Part shown: positions 37,140 through 48,473 of the stretch, one piece after another
Numbering within the stretch: the first letter of the stretch is position 1
Layout of the letters: the number at the start of each line of letters is the position of its first letter
NCBI RefSeq assembly: GCF_001411555.2
Contig: NC_049910.1
Location: 29,359,150 to 29,423,149 of the forward strand
Direction: 5' to 3'
Length of the DNA stretch: 64,000 nucleotides
Origin: Juglans regia
Lineage: Eukaryota; Streptophyta; Magnoliopsida; Fagales; Juglandaceae
Program-made: the position numbers and the translations under genes
Notes under the pieces: generated by a model
Databases searched by the model: none
The model's input: only the letters and a program-made list of their open reading frames with translations
Told to the model about the DNA's origin: nothing

Positions 37140-37644
37140 TTACATTGTAGTTAATCATGGGGGTATGGTCATTGATTTCTTCATGTTCCGCTTGGATGAT
37201 GCACTCCCGACCTTTTGGAGAGTTTTGTTTATGGGATGGGACAACATAAGGATAGTCCGACAACCTAAGGGTAGTCCTCATGTATTATGCCAACTTTCTT
37301 TCTTCACCTGAAGCGTATTTCCATACGGTTGTCTGCAATGCCCTTGAGTTCCTAAATACTACTGTAAATCATGGCCTCCACTTCATATTGTTGGACAATC
37401 CTCCCAAACAACACCCATATTTTCTTATCGACGATGACTATCAAAGGATGGTAGACAACAATGCCCTGTTGCGATGAAACTTGACAAGAATGAACCTGTT
37501 CTGGAAAAGATTGATTCTAAGCTTTTGGGTCACAATGTTGATGGATTTGTGCCTGGTGGATGGATGGTTTAATCCCCAATGAAATGTAAACATGACTGTT
37601 CCACAACAGATCATAGCAAACACCACTGAACTCAGGCCAGGTCC
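37140..37644 (+). pseudogene. GT14 pseudogene A, exon 3 part
   Basis: The translation includes FMGWDN, then, after a frameshift, MYYANFLSSPEAYFHTVVCN, ALEFLNTTVNHGLHFILLDN and PPKQHPYFLIDDDYQRMVDN. A further frame change leads to KIDSKLLG-NVDGFVPGGW and to ANTTELRPGP, the conserved C-terminal end of GT14 proteins. The first frameshift is caused by a 19-bp tandem duplication (37241-37259 and 37260-37278, ACAAC(A/C)TAAGG(A/G)TAGTCC) that copy B lacks. The exon is broken at GGTCC (37640-37644) by copia-2 and resumes at 42626. Confidence 0.85.
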
Positions 37645-40600
37645 TGTTGTGTAAAACGATGATAATAAAACAATTATAAGTGAGAAATAATCAAACTATC
37701 AATCACACAAAACAAATTTACGTGGTTTGGCAGCGTGCCTACATCCACGGGTTGCAGAGGATTTTGTTATATTGAGGAATCACAAGGTACATTGTTTGGA
37801 GAGATTTCACTGTGCAACCCATACGGCCACAATGTTCAAAAAACATATTTATAGGGTTACATGACGAAAATCCTAATTTCTAATTTCCTACGATATTCAC
37901 TCGAACGGCGTGTCAAGCGTGCATCAAGCAAACTCTTTGTCTGACCTTTACTCGAGCCATCTATCGAGCGACTAACGAGCGAACTCTCCACCTAGCCTTT
38001 GCTCGAGCTATCTGTCAAGCGACTAACGAGCGAACTCTCTGTCTGGTCTTCACTCGAGCCATCCGTCGAGTAAGGCTCGAGTAAACTGAGCTAGTCTCCA
38101 CAAACCCAACAATTCTCCCACTTCGAGACTGGTGCAACCAATACATCACCATCTGCCTAAAAAACTTATATCCTTCACCTCTGCAACTCATAGCCCCTAT
38201 CTTCAAACTAGAAGACCAACTGAAGTTGTGCACAACTTTAGTTTCTCAAGTGTAATGCCCTTTGTTGACATATCAACAGGGTTCTTGCTTCCACAAATCT
38301 TCTCAAGTGTCAACTGGCCATCATCAAGAAGGGATTGAATGAAATGATACATGATTTGAATATGCTTAGTCTTGGAATGAAATACAAGATTCTTGGCAAG
38401 GAATATGACACTCTGACTATCGTTGTAGAGAGTGCCCTTCTAATTCTTCTTACCCAACTCCTTCAAGAAACCTTGTAGCAAAATCATCTCATTTGAAGCT
38501 TCTAACACGACATCATACTCAGCTTCTGTAGTAGACAAAGAGATTATCTTATGCAAGTTAGAACCCAAAGACACGGCAGTACCACCCAGAGTGTATACAA
38601 AACATGTGGTACTCTTTCTACTATCAGTTCTCCAGCCAAATCAACATCAACATAACCCTGTACCTCCAGACTCTCTCCAGTGAAACACAAGCATGCTTCT
38701 GAGAGCCTTTCAGGTACCTCAGAATCCATTTCACAACCTTCCAATGTTGTCTTCCTGGGTTGCTCAAGTATCTACTCACAACTCCAGCTGCATGGGCAAT
38801 ATCTGGTCTTGTGCAAACATAGCATACATAAGTGAACCAATAGCTGAGGTATAAGGAACCTTACTCATGTAGTTGTGTTCCTCTTCTGACTTGGGTGACT
38901 AATCCCTGCTAAGTCTGAAGTGATTGCCCAAGGGTGCACCAACTGGTTTGGCCTTATCCATATTGAATCTGCTAAGTACATTTTTTACATACTGTGCCTA
39001 TGAAAGTCTCAACATGCCTTAAATCTGTCTCTAACAATTCTCATGCCAATGATTTGTTTTGTGGCTCCCAAATTCTTCAATTCAAATTGCTTTGACATCT
39101 GATTGTTCAGATTATTGATCTCTTAAATGCTGGACCCTGCAATGAGCATATCATCCACATACAATACTAGAATAATATAGGAGCTGTCAAAGTGTCTGAC
39201 ATAGCAACAATAGTCTACCTGATATTTGACGTACACTGAACTGCACATGAAACTTTCAAACTTCTTGTACCATTGTCTAGGAGCTTGTTTCAGGCCATAC
39301 AAGCTCTTCTTCAATTTGCAAGCTGAACTCTCCTTCCCCTATACTATGAACCCTTCAGGCTAGTGCATATAGATGTCTTCTTCTAGATCCTCATGAAGAA
39401 AAGTTGTTTTCACATTTAACTGCTCAAGTTGCAAATCTTCAGTAGCCACCATTGCTAGTACTAACCTAATGATCGTGATCTTCACCATAAGAGAGAAAAT
39501 CTCAGAGTAGTCAATGCCTTTTTTTGCTAAAAACATTTTACAACAAGTCTTGCCTTGTATCTTTTACTGTCATCATGCTTAGTCTTCACCCGGTATACCC
39601 ACTTGTTGTGCAACGCCTTCTTCCCAGATAGAAGTTCTGTTAACTCCCATGTCTGATTCCCTAACAAGGAATCCATCTCATCCTTCATGGCTAGCTCCCA
39701 CTTGATTGAATTTTCATCTTGCAAGGTTTCATCATAGCTTTGCTGTTCCGCACCATCTGTTAATAGCATATAGTTCAAGGTGGGTGAGAATCCCTGTGGA
39801 GGTCGGACAGTCCTAGTAGACCTGCGAACTGCAACTGCAAGTATGTATGGCTTTGAATCTAACTGCGAAATAATAGGAATGGGAGCACTGAGCCCACTCT
39901 CTCCGTCACTCATGTCCCTGCACTGCACTGTAACCTCTGGTAGGTCATCCAGACTCAAGAACTCAGATTCTTGAGGACTCAGATTCCTGAGGAGTTGTAT
40001 TAGCTACTATATTGGACTTGTTTTTGTATATAACTTCCTCATTAAATATCACGTTCTTGCTCTTGATGATTTTCCAAATCTGCTCATCCCAAAAATGATA
40101 GCCAAATGCCTCATCTCCAAAGCCAAAAACAACATTTTTTTGACTTTGCCTTAAACTTGCTACGAGCATCAGAGTCGACATGAACATAAGAAACACAACT
40201 AAATGTTTTTAGATGAGAAAGTTTAACCTCTTTTCAACTTCAATCCTCCTCAAGCATTCCGCACTCTAATGGGACTGATGGCCCTCGATTTATCAGGTGT
40301 AAACAACAGTGCTAATTGCATCTGCCCAGAATGTAGGTGGTAGCCCAGCATGCAACCTCATGCTTCTAGCACGCCCATTGATGATTTTGTTCATGCATTC
40401 AGCAACACCATTCTGTTGTGGGGTCCCGATGATGGTTTTCTCCATTCTGATACCGTGAGCTGTGCAGGACTCTTTGAACCCTCCATCAATGTATTCTCCA
40501 CCATTGTTACACCTCAAGCATTTAAGCTTTAGGTCTATCTCTATCTCAACTAGAGCTTTCCTTTTTTGAACACATCAAACACATTAGATTTTAATTTCAA

Positions 40601-42625
40601 AAAATAGACTCATACCTTCCTGATGTGGTCGTCGATGAACGTGATGTAGTACCGAGAGCCTCCAAGAGACAACACTAGAGAAGGCCCCCGCAAGTCTGTG
40701 TGTATAAATTCCAGCTTTCTTGATCTTAGTGCTCTACTACTTTTTAAGAAACTGACCTTTTTCTGCTTCCCCAGCATACAACTTTCACATATGCTCAGAT
40801 CAACTGACTTTAGTTCTGGTAGTTTACCTTTTGACAGTAGTTCTTTTATGCATTTCTAACTCATATGGCCAAGTTTGTGGTGCCACAATTCTGCGATGCT
40901 CTCTACAACAGTGCTAGCAATAGTGTCACTCAAACTGATTGTTATGTACAGAGTACCAATCTTCTTTCCCCGAGCCAGCACCATTGCTCCTCTAGTAACC
41001 TTCCAAGTGCTATCTGAGAACACTACTGAATGACCACAATCGTCGAGTTGTCCTATAAAGATGAGATTTTTCTTCAACTCTAGAATGTGTTTGACCTTTT
41101 GCGGGGTCCACATGCTTTTGTTAGGGAGTACAATGTCAACGTCTCTCATTCTCACCATGTTCAGTGCCTCTTCATCAGCTAAGTACACCTTCCCGAAGTC
41201 ATCAGCAACATAGTTCTACATGATCTCTCAATGTGAAGATGTGTGAAAGGAAGCCCCTGAATCTAGTATCTAGTCATCGACCGAATTTTGAACTGCTAAT
41301 AGTACTGCATCCTGTACTTCTTCAATTACCATGTTTGCACTGTCATTCCCCGTTTTCTTCATATTTTTACAGTTCCTTTTGATGTGACTAGTCTTGCCAC
41401 AGTTCCAGCAAATTTCTTGTTGTTTAGGCCTTGGCTTGCTCTTGCCCCTATCCTTTGATTTTGATCTACCTTTGTTTGAATTTTTTCCGTGTGGTCTCCC
41501 TCGAGCATCAACATTTAATGCGGAACTCGACCCCGAGGTCTCCCTGGAATCCCTCCTGCGCACCTCCCTAGCCAAAATCAAATCACGAATATCATTATAT
41601 TTTAATTTCATATTTCCAGCAGAATTACTAACAACCATTCTCATGGTTTCCCAACTGCTTGGCAGTGATGCCAGCAGTATCAGTGCATGAATCTCATAAT
41701 CAAACTCAATTTTAACATAAGATAATTGGTTGCTGATAGTATTAAACTCATTTAGATGTTGGGCAACAGACGTATCTTCTGCCATCTTCAGATTTAATAA
41801 CTTCTTTACTAAGTGCACTTTGTTATTAGCAGATGGCTTTTCATACATACTTGACAAAGCCGTCATGAGATATGTTGCAGTCTTCTCCTTGATAACATTA
41901 TATGCAACAAACCTCGACAGTATTAGTCAAATAACCCTCAGAACCTGTCGATCTAACATGCTCCAATCAGCATCTTTCATGTTGTCCGCCTTCTTCCCCG
42001 ATAGTGGAAGATTTAGTTTCTTCCCATAAAGGTTTCCTCTATTTGCATCATCCAGTATCCAAAGTCTGTGCTATCAAACTTCTCAATCCCATATACCTTC
42101 ACTTCTTCTCCAGCCATCACTTTCCCTTGGACTCGAATATTGGCTCTTGATACCAATTGTTGTGTAAAATGATGTCAACAAAGCAAATACAAGTGAGAAA
42201 TAATCAAGGAATCAATCACATAACACGAATTTACGTGGTTCAGCAACGTGCCTACATCCATAGAGTTGCAGAAGACTTTATTATATTGAGAAATCACAAG
42301 GTACACTATTTAGGGCGATTTTATTGTGCAACCTATATGGCCACAATGTTAAAAAAACATATTTATAGGGTTACAAGATGGGAACCCTAATTTTCAGTTT
42401 TCTGCTATATTTGCTCGAGTGACGTGTCAAGCGTGCATCGAGCAAGCTCTATGTCTGGCCTTTGCTCTAGCCATCTTTCGATCGACTAACGAGCGAACTC
42501 TCTGCCTGGCCTGCGCCCGAGCCATCTGTCGAGCGACTAGCGAGCGAACTCTCTGCTTGGTCTTGGCTCAAGCCATCTGTCGAGCGAGGCTCGAGCGAAC
42601 TGAGCCAGGCTCCAAAAACATAACA
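37645..42625 (-). mobile_element. Copia LTR retrotransposon 2 (TNT1-94-like), copy A
   Basis: The LTRs are 37645-38111 (467 bp) and 42158-42625 (468 bp), with TGTTGTGTAAAA at one end and (CCC/CAT)AACA at the other. The minus-strand PBS TGGTATCAAGAGCC adjoins the right LTR, and a polypurine tract (AGTGGGAGAAT on the minus strand) adjoins the left LTR. Target duplications are GGTCC (37640-37644) and GGTCT (42626-42630), one mismatch. The element splits the last exon of the GT14 pseudogene. The LTRs carry tandem modules of about 51 bp with CTCGAG palindromes. The insertion is shared with copy B at the same base, so it predates the duplication. Confidence 0.92.
38150..42117 (-). pseudogene. Copia-2 gag-pol polyprotein (broken)
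   Basis: It starts at 42117 with MAGEEVKVYGIEKFDSTDFG, then Gag (41270-41866) with an intact zinc knuckle CWNCGKTSHIKRNC. GAG-pre-integrase is at 40856-41188 (ELWHHKLGHMS). Integrase is at 40293-40517 (TIIGTPQQNGVAECMNK, the PQQNGVAE motif). The RT follows at 39527-39958 (WELAMKDEMDSLLGNQTWEL) and 39123-39314 (MKKSLYGLKQAPRQWYKKFE) with catalytic YVDD. RNase H remnants lie at 38150-38750. Stops and frameshifts separate the blocks. The family is the TNT1-94-like Copia type. Confidence 0.88.
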
Positions 42626-42710
42626 GGTCTAGTTGCTGAAAGGCTCAAATGCCTCATCAATGGTTTGTTGTCAGTTGAGGATTTTTGTGCAAAGCAATGC
42701 AATTGATAAC
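42626..42710 (+). pseudogene. GT14 pseudogene A, C-terminal end after copia-2
   Basis: Directly after the copia-2 right end, the sequence reads GLVAERLKCLINGLLSVEDF followed by CAKQCN and a stop. It continues the RPGP end of 37640 and matches the family C-terminus (-RLE-L-SSLLS-ENF-P-QC-). Joining the two sides across the 5-bp target duplication restores the expected order, which independently confirms the copia-2 boundaries. Confidence 0.85.
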
Positions 42711-44200
42711 CCTTCACACCATTGAAAATGTGATTGTTTAAATAATAATTTAATGTAATTTGATTATTAATTAACATATGATTGGTAGAGTTGTAAAATA
42801 TAATAAAACTGAATTAGATAACAAAATTATTAAATTAATAATATTTTATTATTATTTAGCTAATAGATGGATAATCCAATATGTAAATAGGTTTTAAATA
42901 GAATAGATAAAAGACAAAACATGTAATATTAGCAAATTTTAGATTTGCCTTTACATATGCAAATCCTAATGCTAGCGCACTTAGGTGTCTATTATTTTTT
43001 AGTTTTTTGAAAATTAGTTTCATTTATATCTTTCCCTTTTTAGGGAAACATGCAAATAAAGATGAAAAACTGGTTTGGTGTTAAAAAGATGTTTGGTCAG
43101 AGAGTCAGAAAAATGAAGTTTTTGAAACGAAAATATATGATTATTATCGGGCCACTTAAAAGATTGAAAGGTCAAACACTTTCTGGTAAGCCGTGTTAAT
43201 GACTAATTTCGTACCAATTTCGATCATCGAATTAGAAGATATCATTTGGTAATTGTTAAACTTAACAGTCTGTTTTTCTTTTCTTTTTCTTTTTTTTTTT
43301 TAAAAAAAAAACCAATTTGTTGTTGCAGGAATCTATTGTAACAGACGCTGCAAGGCAAGTAGTGTTGGAACTGTTCATCCAGTTCCTACCCAGGAACTTG
43401 GGTTTGCCCGGATCGGAACCCTCGGTTAGCCCGGGTCATACCCGAGGAAACACAAGACTAACTTCAGCATCGAACAGGTTCAATTTATGCTATGGATAGC
43501 ACAAGGAGAGTCGATTGATTTGCCTTTATACTTCTTCATCCGTATCCGATTTACGGTATTCGAGTGGAGGTAGTCTACCATATGCATTGATGATCTCTAA
43601 TCTCCTAGTCCAGTTGTGGGTTGATGTGCTAATGACAACCACATATCAGGCTCCTTAACAAGATCAATTTTAGAAAGAACGAGAGCCACGTGTGGAAGGC
43701 TCGCATTAATGTTCCAGTGGCACAAGATAGTGGCGCAAAGCGTGATCCAACTTCTACTGATGCCGGTATTGATAGACAGACTGCAGGGGCTACTACCACA
43801 GAGATGTGATCTCTATTCGAGGAGTACCACACATTTTTGATCCAGGACATGGAGAGGATCACTGTGCCCATCATGGTTCGATTGCAAGAGATTGAGGGAC
43901 GGGTTACTTTGATCTAGGAGGACCTAGATAGTCTTACACAACAATTTTGGGGAAGGCAACAAATCTCTGGTGGCTAATATGGCTACTCTTGGTCTATATA
44001 TAGGCACTATAACATTCAATCTCAAAATTAATAAAGAAATTTATTTTGTGTTCTCTTAATTTTTATCTTCATTTGTGCATTATGATGGATTTGCATAACA
44101 TTAATAGATTTTTTTTATTAATTTAATCAACTTTAAAAGAGTTCATTAATAATTTTTTTACTTAAGACTTTCAAATAAATCTCTAGTGTTGCACACATAT
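42711..44200. other. Spacer with a coding-like decayed fragment
   Basis: AT-rich up to about 43230. Then comes a block of about 110 bp (43235-43350) similar to 51655-51765 downstream of CCoAOMT B. At 43700-43975 the plus strand has a stop-interrupted but coding-looking frame, with VPVAQDSGAKRDPTSTDAG and later EEYHTFLIQDMERITVPIMV. It does not resemble a family I recognise and may be a decayed retroelement gag. Nothing intact is present. Confidence 0.4.
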
Positions 44201-44214
44201 TCGTATATAGGGAG

Positions 44215-45200
44215 GGATGAGCAAAAAGTTGAAAATCATACTCCAAATCCAACTCTACTTAGACTCCATACAGTTAGAGTCGGAGTCAGATCTTTTTTTT
44301 AGTTTTCTAGTTGGAGTCAAAGTTGGCGGTGATTTTAATTGAACAACTATGAATACAACTCCGCTTCAACTCGCGGAGCTAGATTTTTTTTTTTTAATTT
44401 TCTAGTCGAAGTCGGAGTCGGAGGTGCTGTCTAGCCGACCCCGGCTTTGACTTTATCCTATGACTATGCTTCGATCTGACTCTAACTTTATCCTCCGCTT
44501 CGACTCCAACTCTGATATTGTACATATGCTATAAAAATATGTATTATCTATACGTTGATCATATTTACTAGTATAGTTATATAACTAGAACTTATATAGT
44601 AAAATTCAATACTATACTAGTATGAACTAATTATTATAAAATAATATACTTATATTATAATATAAATAGACTAATTATTTAGTATATGTAAACAACATAA
44701 TATTACTACCATATTAATGTAAAATAACATGTGATTAGACACTATAATATAAGTGTAATATAGAAATAAATTAGACACTAGTATATAAATATGTCTAGTA
44801 TAATAAGTTAATAACACATATTATTAATTTACTAAAGTATAATAACATGTAATTAGACACTATAAATAAGTCTATAATAAGTTATACACTAGTATAATAT
44901 AATAACATGTAATTAGATACTATAGTATAAGCCTAGCATAGAAATAAGTCATATTTTTTGTTTTTTATATGAGAAATCTGTTTATTTTTTTATTTTTTTA
45001 TGTTTTTAGTAAACTTGAAATTTGAAAGCCAACAAAAAAAGTAATCTATTATATATAAAGTTTTGTTTAAATTTGACTAAATATGAAGCTAAAAGAAAAG
45101 TTTAAATCTGATTCCATTCTGATAAGTTAGAGCCGAAGTTGGATCAGAGCTTACAAAAGTCGGAATTGAAATTGGAATCCATATTCAAATTCCAATAAAG
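44215..45200. repeat. GGAGTC/GACTCC-rich element with AT core
   Basis: The left flank repeats variants of AGTCGGAGTC and GACTCC (44265-44515). The right flank repeats GAAGTTGGATC/AGTCGGAATTG (45130-45180). The 600-bp core is extremely A/T-rich, with repeated ATAATATAACATGTAATTAGACACTAT units. It resembles in layout the CCGGTTCGG elements at 36255 and 58275. It is non-coding. Confidence 0.45.
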
Positions 45201-45231
45201 TAGTTATCGAATTGAAAAATACTATAAACAA

Positions 45232-46165
45232 CAGGGAGAGGGAATTGCAGGGGAACCGTTGCCCCCGTGGAAAATGAAACGGCCTCGTTTTGTATTTTTC
45301 TTCCCTACGTTTTCAACCCCTGAACTCGTCTCCTTCCATTTGTCTTCAACCCCTTCAGCACTCCTGCCTCGATTCATCTTCAACCCCTTCAACACTCGTC
45401 TCCCTACCGTCGTCTTCAACACTCCAAGCTCCCTACAAAATCGAAGCCGAAATCTCTCATTCGTCTTTCTCGAGCAGTGAAGACCCTCTGCTTCCCCGAA
45501 ACATAGATGGATTTTGCCCTGAAACCATATGAAACCACATGAAATTTCCTCAGAATTTTGACCTGAAACCACATGAAACACGGATGGGCTTTCGAGAAAT
45601 CCCGAAACACGTTGAAAAAGAACAAGATCCAAACCCAAACACAACGCATTCAAGTATTTTGAAAGATAAAAATAGTAAAAAATTCATGCAATACAAACCT
45701 ATAGATGACAACAATCTAGAGGCCGAGTTTGAAAATGGTGGGAAAAAATGACAGGGAAGGCAGAGACCAAGATTTCGAGGTTGGTAAAGAAGCAGATGTG
45801 GTGTTATCATTGTTCATTGTCTAGCAGCGCCTCGTCCATACCCATTTCTTTTCTCTGGCTCAACATGTTCAGGATTCTTCTTTGTCTATACTAAGACCCC
45901 AACATCACTCGCATGGCTCACAGGTTAATGTTCACTCTCCCAGACCTCTTGACCAACTCTTTCATTCACCCAATTTGCATTTACCTTCACACTCAGAGCC
46001 TCACACACCCTCTCAGACAGAGTTTTCTTTGTCTTGAAATTGAAGAACACGAAAGGAGATATGAACCAGTTTTCTGTCTTTGCTTTTTCATTTTTATATA
46101 TATATATATATATCTCATCTGACATGGCAGTCGATTTTCCAGGGGTTGCCCACCCCAATTGCCTG
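45232..46165. mobile_element. Possible inverted-repeat DNA element
   Basis: The left edge has CAGGGAGAGGGAATTGCAGG and then CCCCCGTGGAAAAT. The right edge, reverse-complemented, has CAGGCAATTGGGGTGGGCAA and CCCCTGGAAAAT. The matching order suggests imperfect terminal inverted repeats. Inside are short tandem stretches (CAACCCCTTCAACACTC-type, CCTGAAACCACATGAAA-type) and a 143-codon minus-strand open frame without family resemblance. No clear target duplication was found. Confidence 0.35.
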
Positions 46166-46372
46166 TAGCAAAATTCTATCGAATTTAGGGAATACCGGCT
46201 CCGAGACGGTGTTGATCCCAACTCCATATAAAGGAAAATTAGAAAAAAAAAATGGATGTTGAGTTAACGTTTGTTAGCCCCCAATAAAAATTGAGTTGTG
46301 TTACACTTATCAAAGGTAGCCTGACAAATTTTTTCGAGAAGGTTATTGCCTTTATTTATTTTATATATATAT

Positions 46373-46404
<32 letters not shown>

Positions 46405-46504
46405 CTTGCAATATTAAAAAAAAAATCATATCATCTTTAAAAAAAATACTGAGCTTAATCATTATGAAAAAAAAGGAGACAAACCCTCGGTGGCTTTAGT
46501 ATTT

Positions 46505-46890
46505 GGAAAATGCTAGATGCCCCGCTGGGGCTCCCGCTGGGTTTAGTGTTTTTTTTAGTTTTTTTTTTTATATATAGATATTTTTAATAATTTTAAATAT
46601 TTTAAAAAAATAAAATAAAAATTACAATATTATTAAAAAATAATTTTTAATCACAAAGTAGAATAAAAAATAATATTTATTCTACTTCGTGATTAATGAA
46701 GTATTTTTTAATATTTTTTTTTTACTTTCTGATTGAGGAAGTGTTTTTTAATAATATTTTAAATTTATTTTATTTTTTAAAAATATTTAAAAGTGTAAAA
46801 AAATCTATATAAAAAATAAATTAAAAAAATACACATAGAAAAGTACATGTTAAGCCTAGCAGGAGCCCCTAACGGGACTGTAGCATGACC
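46505..46890. mobile_element. MITE with GCTGGGGCTCC inverted ends
   Basis: The left end ATGCTAGATGCCCCGCTGGG continues GCTCCCGCTGGGTTTA. The reverse complement of the right end reads ATGCTACAGTCCCGTTAGGG then GCTCCTGCTAGGCTTA. This gives about 35-bp imperfect inverted repeats around an A/T core of palindromic pieces. A related end lies at 48525-48555 (GGGAGCTCCAGCGGGCTGTAGCAT) and a related core at 46896-47165. It is non-coding. Confidence 0.6.
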
Positions 46891-47282
46891 ATTTTAAATA
46901 TTTTTTTTAAAAAAAAATCATACTATTATTAAAAAATATTTTCTTAATCATGAAGTAAAATAAAATATTATAAAAAAAATATTTTTTATAATCTTTTATT
47001 TTACTTTGTGATTAAGAAAGTATTTTTTAATATTTTTTTTTACTTTCTGATTAAAAAAATATTTTCTTAATTATGTTTTAAATTTATTTTATTTTTTCAA
47101 ATATTAAAAGATCTATATAAAAAAATTACATAAATAAAATATATGTAAAATAATACTATACATTAGAGCAGAGTGTTAGATTATATAACGCTAGCTAGGA
47201 GCCATTTGTTGGGGGAAGCTTCCTCGATCCAATTACGATTTGGAGTAGTTCTATGTATGTTTAATCAAAGATTTCAAAGCAT

Positions 47283-48460
47283 GAGGCACGAAGGAGAATT
47301 GCTCTTCCTGAGCATTTCCTCTGACGAAAAATCCCCCTAGCTCGTCCAAACCCTCAGATCTTTTGAAAGGGGGTGGGAGCTTCGACTCCTCGCCCCCTCC
47401 CCCAGGCCCTCTTCCTTTTCTCTGTCCTTTTAACTTCTGTGTAATGTTTTTGTTTTATTTTATGTTTTTAGGCCGAATAAGGGAGGATCGCCGTTCGAGT
47501 CTTTCCGGCCACCACATCTATACACGTGCCCCACCGGCATGACGCCCAGCCACCGATCTTCAAGACCTCCAAATCCGGTGTCCATCGGAGTGGCGCGTAG
47601 CCCGCACGCGCGGGACGAAATTCCGGACAGTGATGGCTCGTGGACTCCACGCGCCACCGAGGAGCCCTCTCCCGACACCACGCTCGGTTGCTGTGGAACC
47701 TCTGACTCCGGGTCTTCCAAGTCTGAACGTCGGCTTTCCTCCTAGCGTGAACAGTTTCTGCACAAAACAATGCCGACCATGGTGTACTGTTCAGCTGTTA
47801 TGTATTTTTTGTACTGTTTTTTTGTTTCGTTTATTTGTTGTTGTCCATTTTAGTGTTTTTTAGTTGTCTTGTTTCTGATGTTGGAGTTGCTTTTGTTGAC
47901 CCGAGTGAGGTTTGGGTCTTTAGATCGGACGTAATCTGGGGCAAGGCTTTCGAGAGTGTTGGGCGATGCTACGTCTGGTGGTTATACGGCCGGGCTGTTG
48001 TGGTCCGTATATACGCTGGGTGCTCGTTCAACCAAAGCTCGAGATGACGATGCTTGCGGTGGGCGTGACGTCTAGGGTCTCACCAACGCTTGTGGTCTTG
48101 TAGTTTGTTAATGTGGTTATGTGTAGTTGTTTGTTAGTTTAGTTTTAATAAAATAGGAATAGGCTATAGGATTTGATGTCTATAGCAGTGTCATGTACTC
48201 TTCTTCCATGGGAGGATAGAGGGGACTATTAAGCTCTATTTTTTTAGAGCGCTTTCTCTGTTACGAGAAAGTTTGATTCGAAGTTAAGACAATGTCCGCC
48301 GCAAATGTATTTGTGTGTAGGGAAGCTCCAGAGCTGTTGCGTTAGTTGGCTTATAGACTAGATTTTCTATGTATTAAAACTTCTGATATTGATAAGTCAT
48401 ATTTGTAACTTCGATTTATTAATGACATAAGTATGTTTCATTCAAAAAAAAAAAAAAAAA
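47283..48460 (+). mobile_element. Poly(A)-tailed non-LTR retrotransposed insertion with 13-bp TSD
   Basis: A 17-A tail (about 48444-48460) ends the insertion, and GATTTCAAAGCAT occurs on both sides (47270-47282 and 48461-48473). This is the hallmark of LINE-mediated integration. The 1.18-kb interior has a GC-rich 5' part (47460-47760) followed by a T-rich 3' part. Open frames of 60-100 codons occur on both strands but none resembles a known domain. There is no reverse transcriptase. It could be a non-autonomous LINE derivative or a retrocopy of a non-coding transcript. Confidence 0.8.
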
Positions 48461-48473
48461 GATTTCAAAGCAT

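Noticed and set aside
37280..37477. Small intact protein gene (65 codons)
   Set aside because: It is a fragment of GT14 exon 3 opened by a frameshift. The rest of the protein lies in neighbouring frames and beyond copia-2.
42419..42706. 95-codon Cys/Arg-rich protein
   Set aside because: The repetitive translation (ERTLCLACARAIC-type) is produced by the tandem modules of the copia-2 LTR and then runs into the GT14 C-terminal end.
45222..45653. 143-codon minus-strand gene
   Set aside because: It overlaps open frames on the other strand, has internal low-complexity tandem repeats, no recognisable domain and no conserved context.
47460..47770. Protein gene in the GC-rich block
   Set aside because: Overlapping open frames on both strands are expected from GC-rich composition. 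The block lies inside a poly(A)-tailed retrotransposed unit and shows no domain.
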